A stretch of DNA of 64,000 nt. Origin: an uncultured SAR86 cluster bacterium (GTDB lineage: Bacteria; Pseudomonadota; Gammaproteobacteria; Magnimaribacterales; AG-339-G14). The notes beneath the pieces were generated by a model, which was not told the origin of the DNA, made no database searches, and saw only the letters and a list, made by a program, of their open reading frames with translations. The position numbers and the translations under genes are program-made. This document shows, one piece after another, positions 54,827 through 63,190 of the stretch; position 1 is the first letter of the stretch, and each line of letters opens with the position of its first letter. The DNA lies in NCBI GenBank assembly GCA_902523885.1, contig CABZAV010000002.1, forward strand, positions 192,923 to 256,922, read 5' to 3'.

Positions 54827-56092
54827 CTAATTTATTAATTCTATAATTTTTTCCACCGATCTTTTTACTGAGCCTTTTTGAGAAGCAATATATTTGGTAC
54901 TTTTTTCCTTTATCAATTCAGTATTTTCATTTTCAAAAGCTGCTTTCCAAATCAAAGCAATCTCCTTTGCATTATTTCCACGCTTTAAAATATTTAATTC
55001 TAGCAATTTATCAGCAATTTCTTGAAAGTTGTAAACACTATCTCCTGAAGAAATTGGAATACCATACTTTACTGGCTCTAAGAAATTTTGACCTCCGTGC
55101 TCTATTAAAGTTCCACCAATAAAAGCAAGGTCAGAAATTGAATAAAGGGAATTCAGATGTCCAATTTCATTAACAATTGTAACTTTGTTATTGAGGTCTA
55201 AAAATTTAGTTTCATTGTTGTTCAAAAGAGAGAAAGAGATACCTTCTTCAAACAGAAATTTTGAGATCTCAATAGCTCTTTCCGGGTGTCTAGGAACCAA
55301 AACTAAATGTGTTAAATCGTTATTTAGAATTTGAAAACTTTCAAATAAAATTTCATCTTCTGTTGGATGAGTACTAGCACAGGTAATTATTTTCTTTTCT
55401 GCCATCAAATTTTCATCGTAAGAGAATGAAGTTTTCAAAGGATCGAAGTCTAAAGCATCAAATTTCAGAGAAGAATCAACATAAATATTATTTGCATTTG
55501 CACCGAGCGTAATGAAGTTTTTTTTATCTCGATCTGTTTGAGCAATGATCATGTCTAATTTGGAAAAGGTCTTTTGAGAAAATTTTTTAATTTTTTGATA
55601 GTTAACTAGAGATTTAGTTGAAAGACGAGCATTTAGAAGAATAACAGGAATTTTTTTATTTGAGCATTGATAGATTAAATTTGGCCAAATTTCTGTTTCA
55701 ATCAAAATTAAACAATCTGGCTTCCAAGTTCTCAAAAATTTTTTTACAAAATATATAACGTCAAAAGGTAAATATTGGTGGAAAACATCTTCTTTGAAAA
55801 TTTTTATTAATCTACTTGAGCCGGTTTGTGTTGTAGTGGTTACTAGGATATTAGCATTAGGAAAAACTTTTTTTAATTCCTTGATTAAATTAATTGAAGT
55901 ATTTACTTCACCAACTGATACGGCATGTACCCAAAAAGTTTTCTGATTAAAATCCAATCCAGAAACTTTAAATTGTCCAAACCTTTCCTTTATTCTTTTA
56001 AATTCCTCATAAGAAAAATTCTTCTTATAAAATAATTTTATAAGAGCAATGGGCAAATAAATAAAAGTTAGTAAATTATAAAAAAAGATCAT
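54827..56092 (-). CDS. waaA: 3-deoxy-D-manno-octulosonic acid (Kdo) transferase
   Basis: Transfers Kdo from CMP-Kdo to lipid IVA at the inner membrane, the first step of the lipopolysaccharide core. N-terminal membrane-proximal helix (FYNLLTFIYLPIALIKLF), then FWVHAVSVGEVNTSINLI near residue 53 with the acceptor-site Glu, LIETEIWPNLI near 130, and the GT-B donor site FIGGTLIEHGGQNFLEP near 318. Length 421 aa is standard. It is back to back with the lipid A acyltransferase gene, so the lipid A steps are grouped. Confidence 0.95.
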   Translation of the reverse strand: MIFFYNLLTFIYLPIALIKLFYKKNFSYEEFKRIKERFGQFKVSGLDFNQKTFWVHAVSVGEVNTSINLIKELKKVFPNANILVTTTTQTGSSRLIKIFKEDVFHQYLPFDVIYFVKKFLRTWKPDCLILIETEIWPNLIYQCSNKKIPVILLNARLSTKSLVNYQKIKKFSQKTFSKLDMIIAQTDRDKKNFITLGANANNIYVDSSLKFDALDFDPLKTSFSYDENLMAEKKIITCASTHPTEDEILFESFQILNNDLTHLVLVPRHPERAIEISKFLFEEGISFSLLNNNETKFLDLNNKVTIVNEIGHLNSLYSISDLAFIGGTLIEHGGQNFLEPVKYGIPISSGDSVYNFQEIADKLLELNILKRGNNAKEIALIWKAAFENENTELIKEKSTKYIASQKGSVKRSVEKIIELIN

Positions 56093-56153
56093 TAAGATGA
56101 TTCTAGACTAATTAGGATAATGTTATAAATATACAGTTTTGGAACGAGAAGTG

Positions 56154-57044
56154 ATGAAATTTATAGAATACTTATTTTATTTTATGCTGAAAATTCTCAG
56201 CATGCTTCCTCGTAAATTTCAATTCCTTCTTGGAAGGTTTTTGGGTTTTATTTTATTTTCATTTATAAGTAAAAGAAAAGAAATTGCTAGGTGGAATTTA
56301 GAAAAGTGTTTTCCAGAGAAAAACTCAATAGAAATTAATTCAATTTTAAAAGAAAATTTTTATAGACTTGGTGAGTCTTTATTTGAATTTTTAAATGCAT
56401 TTTGGATATCCGATAGTAAACTCAAAAAATTAATCTTAAATTTTGAGGATGTTCAAAAGGTATGTTCCGATATGGATTACTCAAAGGGGAAACTTTTATT
56501 GTTCATGCACAATCCAAACCTTGATATGGTTGTAAGGGCTTCTTCTCTGTTCATGCCTGTTTCTGGAATGGCTAAAAAACAGAAGAATAAAATTATTGAT
56601 AAATTATTTAAAGCAAGTCGGGAGAAATTTACAGAAAGAATTTTTAATCCCAGAGAAATTCTAGAGCTTATGAATTTTTTAAAAAAAGGAAAAGCTTGTT
56701 TATACGCACCTGATCAAGATTATGGGTTTAAAAATTCTGTCTTTATAGACTTCTTTGGTTACAAAGCATTAACGGTAAAATTTCCTTATATTGCTGCTAA
56801 AAGAACAAATTGCGATGTCTATTTGTTTACAATGGAAAAAAAGAATCAAAAATATTTTGCAAATTTTAAAAAATTAGACGTATTTGGAAAAAATTTAGAA
56901 GAGGACTTAAAAAGAATAAACTTTGAAATAGAAAAGTTTATTAGAAAAAATCCAGATAATTATCTTTGGTCGCATAGACGTTTTAAAAATAGACCGAAAG
57001 GGGAGGAATCTTTTTATCCTTACAACTTACTAAGAAAAAGATAA
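56154..57044 (+). CDS. Lipid A biosynthesis acyltransferase (LpxL/LpxM family)
   Basis: Inner-membrane acyltransferase that adds a secondary acyl chain to Kdo2-lipid IVA. Family features: a hydrophobic N-terminus (ARWNLEKCFPEKN region after it), the H-x4-D/E catalytic motif as HNPNLD near residue 119, KKGKACLYAPDQDYG near 185 and NYLWSHRRFKNRPKGE at the end. Length 296 aa from ATG 56154; the track begins at an upstream TTG. The acidic residue is Asp instead of the usual Glu of HFxxxE, which is tolerated in the superfamily. Whether it is LpxL or LpxM is uncertain. It lies next to waaA, which makes its Kdo-bearing acceptor. Confidence 0.88.
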   Translation: MKFIEYLFYFMLKILSMLPRKFQFLLGRFLGFILFSFISKRKEIARWNLEKCFPEKNSIEINSILKENFYRLGESLFEFLNAFWISDSKLKKLILNFEDVQKVCSDMDYSKGKLLLFMHNPNLDMVVRASSLFMPVSGMAKKQKNKIIDKLFKASREKFTERIFNPREILELMNFLKKGKACLYAPDQDYGFKNSVFIDFFGYKALTVKFPYIAAKRTNCDVYLFTMEKKNQKYFANFKKLDVFGKNLEEDLKRINFEIEKFIRKNPDNYLWSHRRFKNRPKGEESFYPYNLLRKR

Positions 57045-57881
57045 ATCACATGGCAAGTTATCTATCAATCTAACTCCTTTAAAGTAAACCGCAATTGCAA
57101 TAAGCAAATCTGTATCGTCTTGTTTGGATTTTTCTAAGTTTTTGGCATTGATAATTTCTAGATAATCAATTTCAAAACCTTTATCTTCAAATTTATTTTT
57201 ATATTCGTCGCAAATCATCAAAGCGCACATTGAGAGATCTTTTGAAATATCAAAACGTATTTGTCTCAATTTGTCAGCTATTTCTTTCAAATACTTATAA
57301 ATGATAGACGCATCTTTTTTTTCACTTTGAGTTAAATAATTATTTCGAGAAGACAGCGCAAGTCCATTTGCGTCTCTGACTGTTTCACCAACAACTAATT
57401 TTGTGGGCAACTTATTTTTTTTTAAATGATTATGGATAATTAATTGTTGTTGAAAATCCTTTTGCCCAAAAAAACAATATTCTGGGTTTATTAACTCTAA
57501 AAAGCGATTTACTATCGTTATTACTCCATCAAAATGCCCAGGCCTTTTTTTTGCGCATAAAAGGTTAGAATATGGAGCTTTTAATTTTTTTATTCCTCCT
57601 AAGAGTTCTTTTTTTTCAGGAAGAAACAGAAACTCACATTTTTTCATTTCAAGATTTTCTTTGTCTTGTTTGATAGTTCTAGGATATGTTTCAAAATCTT
57701 CATTAGGACCAAATTGAAGAGGGTTAATGAAAATAGTCACTAACGGACTTAACTGCAAGTTAATTGATTGTTTGACTAAACTTAGGTGACCTTCATGTAA
57801 ATTCCCCATAGTAGGAATTAAAGCAATTGGTCTTTTTTTATCGATAACTTTTAAGTCATCAATCTTTTTAATAACTTTCAC
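57030..57881 (-). CDS. panC: Pantothenate synthetase
   Basis: ATP-dependent condensation of pantoate and beta-alanine, giving pantothenate for CoA. Motifs: ALIPTMGNLHEGHLSLV with the HxGH signature near residue 30, FGQKDFQQQLII near 140 and LALSSRNNYL near 180 (KMSKS-like). Length 283 aa. The start is GTG at 57881 overlapping the last base of panB's stop codon, so it is coupled to panB. Its 3' end overlaps the acyltransferase gene on the other strand by 15 nt. Confidence 0.96.
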   Translation of the reverse strand: MKVIKKIDDLKVIDKKRPIALIPTMGNLHEGHLSLVKQSINLQLSPLVTIFINPLQFGPNEDFETYPRTIKQDKENLEMKKCEFLFLPEKKELLGGIKKLKAPYSNLLCAKKRPGHFDGVITIVNRFLELINPEYCFFGQKDFQQQLIIHNHLKKNKLPTKLVVGETVRDANGLALSSRNNYLTQSEKKDASIIYKYLKEIADKLRQIRFDISKDLSMCALMICDEYKNKFEDKGFEIDYLEIINAKNLEKSKQDDTDLLIAIAVYFKGVRLIDNLPCDLSFS

Positions 57882-58696
57882 TAATCAAACCAATTTTCTT
57901 TCGCTGGAAAAGTTGAAGATTTTACCGAGTTTACATAATCCTCTATAGCTTCAAAAATGGAGTCATTTTTCTCTAGGAAGTTTTTTATAAATTTCGGTGG
58001 TTTTTCTAAACAAGAAACTCCTAGCATGTCATGCACAACCATTATTTGCCCATCCGTTTCTAATCCTGCACCAATACCTATCGTTGGAATTTTAATGACC
58101 TGAGAAATTTTTTTTGTCAATTCGTCTGGGATACATTCTAATAATAAAAGCTCAGCTCCTGCGCTCTCCAAACTCAAAGCTTCTTCTATTATTTTTGAAT
58201 GAGAGGAAGGATCTCTGCCTTGAACAAAAAAACCGCCTATTCTATTTATTGACTGAGGAGTGAGCCCCATATGAGCACAAACTGGTATTCCTCTTTCTGA
58301 TAAAAGTTCTGTTATTTTAAGAATTACTTCCCCACCTTCCACTTTTACCGAATTTGCTCCAGCTTGCATTAACCTTGTAGCATTTTCATACGCAAGTTGC
58401 TCTGTTGCATAGCTCATAAACGGCATATCTGCCATTAAATGGGCTCCCTTATTGCCCGACTTTACACATCTTAAGTGATACAAAATATCTTCCATTGAAA
58501 CTGGAACAGTAGAATCATGCCCTTGAATTACCATACCTAAACTATCACCTACAAGGATAAGTTCCACGCCAGCATCGCACATCATTGAAGACAAAGTAGC
58601 TTCATAAGAAGTTAAAGCAGCAAACTTTTCTCCTTTTTGTTTGAGATCTCTGAAAGTCTGTAGGGAAACTGTTTTATTAGATTGCGATTTAGCCAT
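57881..58696 (-). CDS. panB: 3-methyl-2-oxobutanoate hydroxymethyltransferase
   Basis: Adds a one-carbon unit from methylene-tetrahydrofolate to ketoisovalerate, making ketopantoate. The barrel shows LTSYEATLSSMMCDAGVEL, VGDSLGMVIQGHDSTVPV near residue 48, MGLTPQSINRIGGF near 140 and IPTIGIGAG near 200. Length 271 aa is normal. It depends on the glyA-driven one-carbon pool and shares ketoisovalerate with valine synthesis and IlvE. First gene of the panBC pair. Confidence 0.97.
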   Translation of the reverse strand: MAKSQSNKTVSLQTFRDLKQKGEKFAALTSYEATLSSMMCDAGVELILVGDSLGMVIQGHDSTVPVSMEDILYHLRCVKSGNKGAHLMADMPFMSYATEQLAYENATRLMQAGANSVKVEGGEVILKITELLSERGIPVCAHMGLTPQSINRIGGFFVQGRDPSSHSKIIEEALSLESAGAELLLLECIPDELTKKISQVIKIPTIGIGAGLETDGQIMVVHDMLGVSCLEKPPKFIKNFLEKNDSIFEAIEDYVNSVKSSTFPAKENWFD

Positions 58697-58720
58697 TTGA
58701 AATAAAAAATAACTTTAACA

Positions 58721-59626
58721 TTAATCTTTATGTAAAAAATCAAATACTCTTGAGGAAACTAGTTCAACATCTTCTATGGGAAGAAAATGAGTTCCTTTAT
58801 GTTCTTCAATCAATATTCTATCTTTTTTCAGCAAAGCATTTTTTGCTTCTTCGGTAAAAGTTGAAGTTTCTTTATCGCCTCTTATGATTAAAACTGGACA
58901 AGTTGCTTTTGTTAAATATCTATAGGTATCAAAAGTTACTGTTTCAAAAGTTTTTGCCTCCCAAGCTGGATCACAAGAAAGAAAGAAACTTCCTTCTTTT
59001 TTCACCAGCCCCCCCTCCAAATAATTCATAATTGATTCTTCAGGCCAACTTGCAAACATTGCCCGTCCGGTAAAATGCTCGACGGCTTGTTCAAAACTAG
59101 CAAAATTATTTCTTCGTTGCTTTGCGCTAGAGGATTTATTGGAAGCGCTTAAATCATCAAATTTTAAAAAATTTTTCAGTTTTAATTTAATTACATCTTT
59201 CGGAGCGAAATATAAAACAGGCTCTAGCATAATTAAATTCTTAACTTTAAATTTCAATTGGCTAGCTACTTCTGAAGCGACTATTCCTCCCATAGAGTGT
59301 CCCATTAGGTCAACACTCTCATGGTCAAGAGAATTTAAAAAAGAAACGGCCTCTTTTGAAAACTGTTTCCAAGATTTTAATTTTGTATGATCAGCCTCAG
59401 CTTCACTCAATCCATGACCTCTTTGATCAAATGCATAAATAGATCTATCTCCGTCAAAGTCTTCAAATATCTTTGTTAACAAGTTCGAATAAGTTGCGGC
59501 ATTGAGTCCAGTTGCATGAAAGAAAATGATTGGATTTTGAGAAGAGCTTCCTTCAAAAAAAAGATAAGAAAAACTTTCTCCATTCAATAAGGTTTTTTCT
59601 CGAGACGCTTTGGCTTTATCGTTCAT
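58721..59626 (-). CDS. Alpha/beta hydrolase
   Basis: 301-aa alpha/beta-hydrolase-fold protein. The oxyanion region FFHATGLNAATY, strand/turn AFDQRGHGLSEAE near residue 67, nucleophile elbow DLMGHSMGGIVASEV with Ser near 110, acid residue in IIRGDKETSTFT and His in HKGTHFLPIED near the end are all in place, so it is probably catalytic. The substrate is unknown; it resembles esterases and C-C bond hydrolases. It starts 23 bp from the divergent methyltransferase gene and lies 24 bp upstream of panB in the same orientation. Confidence 0.85.
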   Translation of the reverse strand: MNDKAKASREKTLLNGESFSYLFFEGSSSQNPIIFFHATGLNAATYSNLLTKIFEDFDGDRSIYAFDQRGHGLSEAEADHTKLKSWKQFSKEAVSFLNSLDHESVDLMGHSMGGIVASEVASQLKFKVKNLIMLEPVLYFAPKDVIKLKLKNFLKFDDLSASNKSSSAKQRRNNFASFEQAVEHFTGRAMFASWPEESIMNYLEGGLVKKEGSFFLSCDPAWEAKTFETVTFDTYRYLTKATCPVLIIRGDKETSTFTEEAKNALLKKDRILIEEHKGTHFLPIEDVELVSSRVFDFLHKD

Positions 59627-59649
59627 TATTTCTTAAACTATATTCAATT

Positions 59650-60252
59650 ATGGAATATTTAAATAAGGTTAAAGGTTTTCTAGACGATACTGAAGCAAAA
59701 AAGCTTTCAAGTTTGATTGGCAAAACTGCTTCTTTGGGTCCTGCCTTGGAAATTGGCACTTATTGTGGTAAATCGGCTTTAGTTTTTTCAGAAGCATGCA
59801 ATAAAAACAATAGCTATATCTTTACTTTAGATCATCATATTGGCTCCGAAGAGCATCAAGTTGGAGAAGAATATCATGATGAGGACCTGTTTGATCCTAG
59901 ATTAAATAGATTCAATTCTTTACCTGAATTTTTAAAAAATATCGAAAAATCTCCTTTTTCTGAAAATATAATTCCAATAATTGGTGATTCAGTAGAAATT
60001 TCTGAAAATTGGGAAATTCCTCTAGGTCTTCTATTTATTGATGGAGGCCATAGCATGGAAGCTGCTAAAAACGATTTTGACAACTGGAGCAAGCATTTAG
60101 TATCTGGCGGATTGCTTGCTATTCATGACGTTTTTCCAAATCACGAGGACGGTGGTAGACCTCCATATGAAATATATTGCTTTGCAAAAAAGTCCGACAA
60201 ATTTAAGGAGATGGAACTTGTAAAGTCCTTGGCTATTTTAGAAAAAGTCTGA
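59650..60252 (+). CDS. Class I SAM-dependent methyltransferase (O-methyltransferase / macrocin-type)
   Basis: 200-aa methyltransferase. SAM-binding motif I is ALEIGTYCGKSALVFSEAC near residue 30, with the acidic end FTLDHHIGSEEH near 60. A metal- or substrate-type segment LLFIDGGHSMEAAKNDFDNW lies near 130, then LLAIHDVFPNHEDGGRPPY near 160. The IDGGHSYE-like and HD motifs are those of TylF/macrocin-type and related small-molecule O-methyltransferases. The ORF track extends 120 nt upstream through the hydrolase gene; ATG 59650 is the plausible start, though only 23 bp separate it from that divergent gene. Its 3' end overlaps the toroid gene by 15 nt. Substrate unknown. Confidence 0.8.
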   Translation: MEYLNKVKGFLDDTEAKKLSSLIGKTASLGPALEIGTYCGKSALVFSEACNKNNSYIFTLDHHIGSEEHQVGEEYHDEDLFDPRLNRFNSLPEFLKNIEKSPFSENIIPIIGDSVEISENWEIPLGLLFIDGGHSMEAAKNDFDNWSKHLVSGGLLAIHDVFPNHEDGGRPPYEIYCFAKKSDKFKEMELVKSLAILEKV

Positions 60253-61233
60253 AGCTTTTGTAAATTTATATAGAGAATTAGCAGCTAAAATAACTGCTGC
60301 TGCGGTCCAGCTCGGCTTTTCTATCGGCCAATACTTTTTGTCTTTAAAAACATAACCTGTCCAGAAAAGATTACTTTTTGGATCTGCTAAATTTAAAACA
60401 TTATTAAAAACAGTCTCAGCTTTTTCCTTTTCTAAAATTTTATTTAAGGCAAGAACAAGTTCGCATGATTCGGCTGCAGTAACCCAAGGTTCTTCTTCAA
60501 CACATTTGCAACCTAAATCTTTGACTACAAATTTATTCCAACTTTCGTTGATTCTTTTTTGAGCTTCTTCACCAACAATAACCCCACATAAAACCGGATA
60601 ATACCAGTCCATGCTATATCTACTTTTACTCTCCCAAGACCTATCAAATCTTTCAGGCTTATTTTTTATTGCCTCAGAAATTTTTATAATTTCTTCTTTA
60701 TAAGCATCTTTTTTTAGACCTAATTCATCAGAAATATTTTGTGCACAAACTAAGCTTTTGTAAATTGAAGAACAACCAGTTAACAAAGAATCATCCATCC
60801 ATTCATCAGATTTATCTTTTGCCCAAAGAATATCACCATCCTTTGTTTGGCCCTCTAGAACGAAATTCATTGCTTTTTCAATTGATGGCCACAGATCTTG
60901 TAAAAATTTTTTATTTTCAAAATTTAGGTAATGGTGCCAAGCCCCTGTGGCTATGTAAGCAGTAAAATTTGTTTCTTTTCTGAAGTTAGTTACCTTTTCT
61001 TTTTTATATTCACTAAACCAAGATCCATCATTTTCTTGCGAATCAATAAGCCATCTATAAGCTTTCTTTGAACTATCTTCAAAACCCAATACGTCTAATC
61101 CCATGGCTGATTCAACATGATCCCATGGATCAATTTTAGAACTTGGCTCCCAAGCTATAGCTCCATTTTTTTCCTGACAAGAAATAATATATTCTCCCAA
61201 ATAGCCGTATGTTTCTATCGACCCCTTTATCAT
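60238..61233 (-). CDS. Alpha/alpha-toroid protein, prenyltransferase/terpene-cyclase-like fold, function unknown
   Basis: 331-aa soluble protein made of repeated helix pairs with QW-like turns: SCQEKNGAIAWEP near residue 17, SQENDGSWFSEY near 68 and EGQTKDGDILWAKD near 130. Such repeats fit an (alpha/alpha)6 toroid as in squalene cyclases and protein prenyltransferases, or a six-hairpin glycosidase. The class II cyclase DxDD motif is not seen, although DEWMDDSLLTG near 142 is acidic. Conserved-looking aromatic stretches are YIATGAWHHYLNF and YSMDWYYPVLCGV. It overlaps the upstream methyltransferase by four nt (ATGA) and is the last gene of an ilvE-GT4-methyltransferase-toroid operon, which suggests a role in making or trimming a glycosylated product. 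That role is inference. Confidence 0.6.
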   Translation of the reverse strand: MIKGSIETYGYLGEYIISCQEKNGAIAWEPSSKIDPWDHVESAMGLDVLGFEDSSKKAYRWLIDSQENDGSWFSEYKKEKVTNFRKETNFTAYIATGAWHHYLNFENKKFLQDLWPSIEKAMNFVLEGQTKDGDILWAKDKSDEWMDDSLLTGCSSIYKSLVCAQNISDELGLKKDAYKEEIIKISEAIKNKPERFDRSWESKSRYSMDWYYPVLCGVIVGEEAQKRINESWNKFVVKDLGCKCVEEEPWVTAAESCELVLALNKILEKEKAETVFNNVLNLADPKSNLFWTGYVFKDKKYWPIEKPSWTAAAVILAANSLYKFTKASDFF

Positions 61234-61940
61234 GTTTTATCTTTATTGAAGTAAAGAACCACACTTTTCCCTATTAAAGGCTGAAATATGAATTCAAGAA
61301 TTTTAGTCAGCAAAGGTTTTTTCATCATGTCCCAAACAAGAAAATCATGGTAAAGATTTATTACTTTTGAATTTTCTTTTGAGTTCCAAAATAAGCATTG
61401 AAGCCACCAGTAAGGCGAATGTAAGGCATGAGCCCAATGCCTTTTAGTAAATGTTAGGCCATAGTTTGTTATGTCTTTCTTTAATTCTTTAAATTTAAAT
61501 ATTCTGACATGTCCACCTGGAGTATTTTGATAATCTAGACTAAGTTTCCAGCAGACCCATTCAGGAAAAAATTTTGGAACACTTACTGCTAATTTACCTT
61601 GTGGCTTTAAGATTCTATTAATTTCGGATATAGCACTATGATAATCTATTATGTGTTCTAAAACTTCGGAACATACAATGAAATCAAAAGTATTGTCTTT
61701 GAAAGGCAACTTTTTTGCATCAGCCACTCCAAAATTACAGCTTTTTGAAGGTTTATTTTCATTAAATTGATCAAAATTCTTTTTAGCTGTTGATACGTCA
61801 GACAAACTCATATCGAACCCAAACACATCAATATTTTCAGACATATAAGCTCCAAAACAATGTCTGCCCTCTCCACATCCCAAATCTAAAAATTTAGAAT
61901 TTGGCTCTAGCTCGAGTTTTTTTAAATCAATGGTTTGCAT
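61230..61940 (-). CDS. Class I SAM-dependent methyltransferase (Methyltransf_11 type)
   Basis: 236-aa methyltransferase. Motif I LDLGCGEGRHCFGAYM near residue 19, acidic loop DVFGFDMSLSDV, motif II region FIVCSEVLEHIIDYHS near 88, and LKPQGKLAVSVPKFFPEWV near 112 are clear. The C-terminal half (FTKRHWAHALHSPYWWLQCLF) is hydrophobic and aromatic, perhaps for a lipid or polyprenyl-linked substrate. It lies 8 nt after the glycosyltransferase gene and overlaps the toroid gene, so it is part of the same operon. Substrate unknown. Confidence 0.85.
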   Translation of the reverse strand: MQTIDLKKLELEPNSKFLDLGCGEGRHCFGAYMSENIDVFGFDMSLSDVSTAKKNFDQFNENKPSKSCNFGVADAKKLPFKDNTFDFIVCSEVLEHIIDYHSAISEINRILKPQGKLAVSVPKFFPEWVCWKLSLDYQNTPGGHVRIFKFKELKKDITNYGLTFTKRHWAHALHSPYWWLQCLFWNSKENSKVINLYHDFLVWDMMKKPLLTKILEFIFQPLIGKSVVLYFNKDKT

Positions 61941-61948
61941 TTAATCAA

Positions 61949-63178
61949 TCATTTTTTAATTTCTTCTCCGTAACGCTCTGTCATAAGTTTTGCTACTTCT
62001 TTCCACTGCAAATGCTCAATAATTCTGTTGAATCCTTTTTCAGCCAAAGATTTCTTCAAATTCTCATCTGGAAGAAGTTTTAGCATTGCTTCTTCCAACT
62101 CTTCAGAATTGCCAGGAGAAACTGTGATTCCGCAATTTCCAATTACTTCTGGAATAGCTCCGCCTGAAGTTGTTATTACTGGAACTCGACATGCCATTGC
62201 TTCGCCAATGGCAAATCCAAAACCTTCGTAAAGAGAAGGTATTACAACAACATCCGAGGAACAATACAAATCTCTTACTTCTTTGAAAGAAAGATCTTTG
62301 TTGAAATGGACTTTGTCTTTAATATTTAAATCTTTGATTTTTCTTGAAGTATGACCTCCTTTTTTTGAACTGCCTATCACTTGGAGTGTTGATTCTGGAA
62401 AAATTTTGATAACTTTAGAAAAAGCTTCAAGCAGATAATCTAATCCTTTTAAGGGTACGTCTGCGCTAGCGGTAGTAACAATTCTAAAAGGTATTTTTGT
62501 TACATTGTTATCCGGGAAAAAAGCTTCCGTATCTATTCCATTGAGAATAACCTTCATGACTTCTTTTTTTAAACCAAAATCTTCGTGAATGTCTTGTTTT
62601 GAAGACTTTGAAACGACAATCACAGATTTTAACTTTTTAGCTACTCTTATCTGCATTCTTAAAAAAGAATGCCACCTAATCATCAGCAACTTTAAAAAAA
62701 TTGATTTGGTACTTTTAAGTTGAAATTTTAAATCCTTAGAAATCGGATGGTGAATGGTTGTGACCAAAGGAATCTTCTTTTGAAAATATAACAACTCATA
62801 ACAAAGACTTTGGTTATCATGAATGATGTCAAATTCACTCAATCTATTTTTTAATATTTTTTTTATTCTTTTTCCAAAAGTATATGGCTCTGCAAAGCCG
62901 CCTGAATTGATACTAAACCACTCAAAAAAATTTATAGGAATTAAAAGATCTTTGAGCTTTACATCTTTAAATTTATTATCTTTCGAATAAAGATCGAGAC
63001 TAGGCACAACTTCAAGTTTGACACGTGAATCTAAATCTGGATAAGGCGGTCCGGAAAAGACAGTAACTTCATGTCCCAAATCAGCCAAAGCTTTAGTCAC
63101 ATACTTGACGTATATTCCTTGACCGCCTGAGTAAGGATTGCTTCTGTAACTAAGGAAAGCGATCCTGAGTTTTTTCAT
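61949..63178 (-). CDS. Glycosyltransferase family 4
   Basis: 409-aa GT-B fold retaining glycosyltransferase. N-terminal acceptor domain has the glycine loop NPYSGGQGIYVKYVTKALAD near residue 14. C-terminal donor domain has TTASADVPLKGLDYLLEAFS near 235 and the E-x7-E motif in PSLYEGFGFAIGEAMACRVP near 318, then TTSGGAIPEVIG. No transmembrane segment is seen, so it acts at the cytoplasmic face. It starts 12 nt after ilvE and is 8 nt from the next methyltransferase. The sugar donor and acceptor are unknown. Confidence 0.92.
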   Translation of the reverse strand: MKKLRIAFLSYRSNPYSGGQGIYVKYVTKALADLGHEVTVFSGPPYPDLDSRVKLEVVPSLDLYSKDNKFKDVKLKDLLIPINFFEWFSINSGGFAEPYTFGKRIKKILKNRLSEFDIIHDNQSLCYELLYFQKKIPLVTTIHHPISKDLKFQLKSTKSIFLKLLMIRWHSFLRMQIRVAKKLKSVIVVSKSSKQDIHEDFGLKKEVMKVILNGIDTEAFFPDNNVTKIPFRIVTTASADVPLKGLDYLLEAFSKVIKIFPESTLQVIGSSKKGGHTSRKIKDLNIKDKVHFNKDLSFKEVRDLYCSSDVVVIPSLYEGFGFAIGEAMACRVPVITTSGGAIPEVIGNCGITVSPGNSEELEEAMLKLLPDENLKKSLAEKGFNRIIEHLQWKEVAKLMTERYGEEIKK

Positions 63179-63190
63179 TCTTATTGGAAT

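Noticed and set aside
59530-59649. N-terminal extension of the small methyltransferase
   Set aside because: It runs antisense through the hydrolase gene and shows no methyltransferase features; ATG 59650 precedes the conserved fold.
60238-61233. Toroid protein as a squalene-hopene cyclase
   Set aside because: It is half the usual length and lacks the DxDD catalytic motif; only the QW-like repeats are shared.
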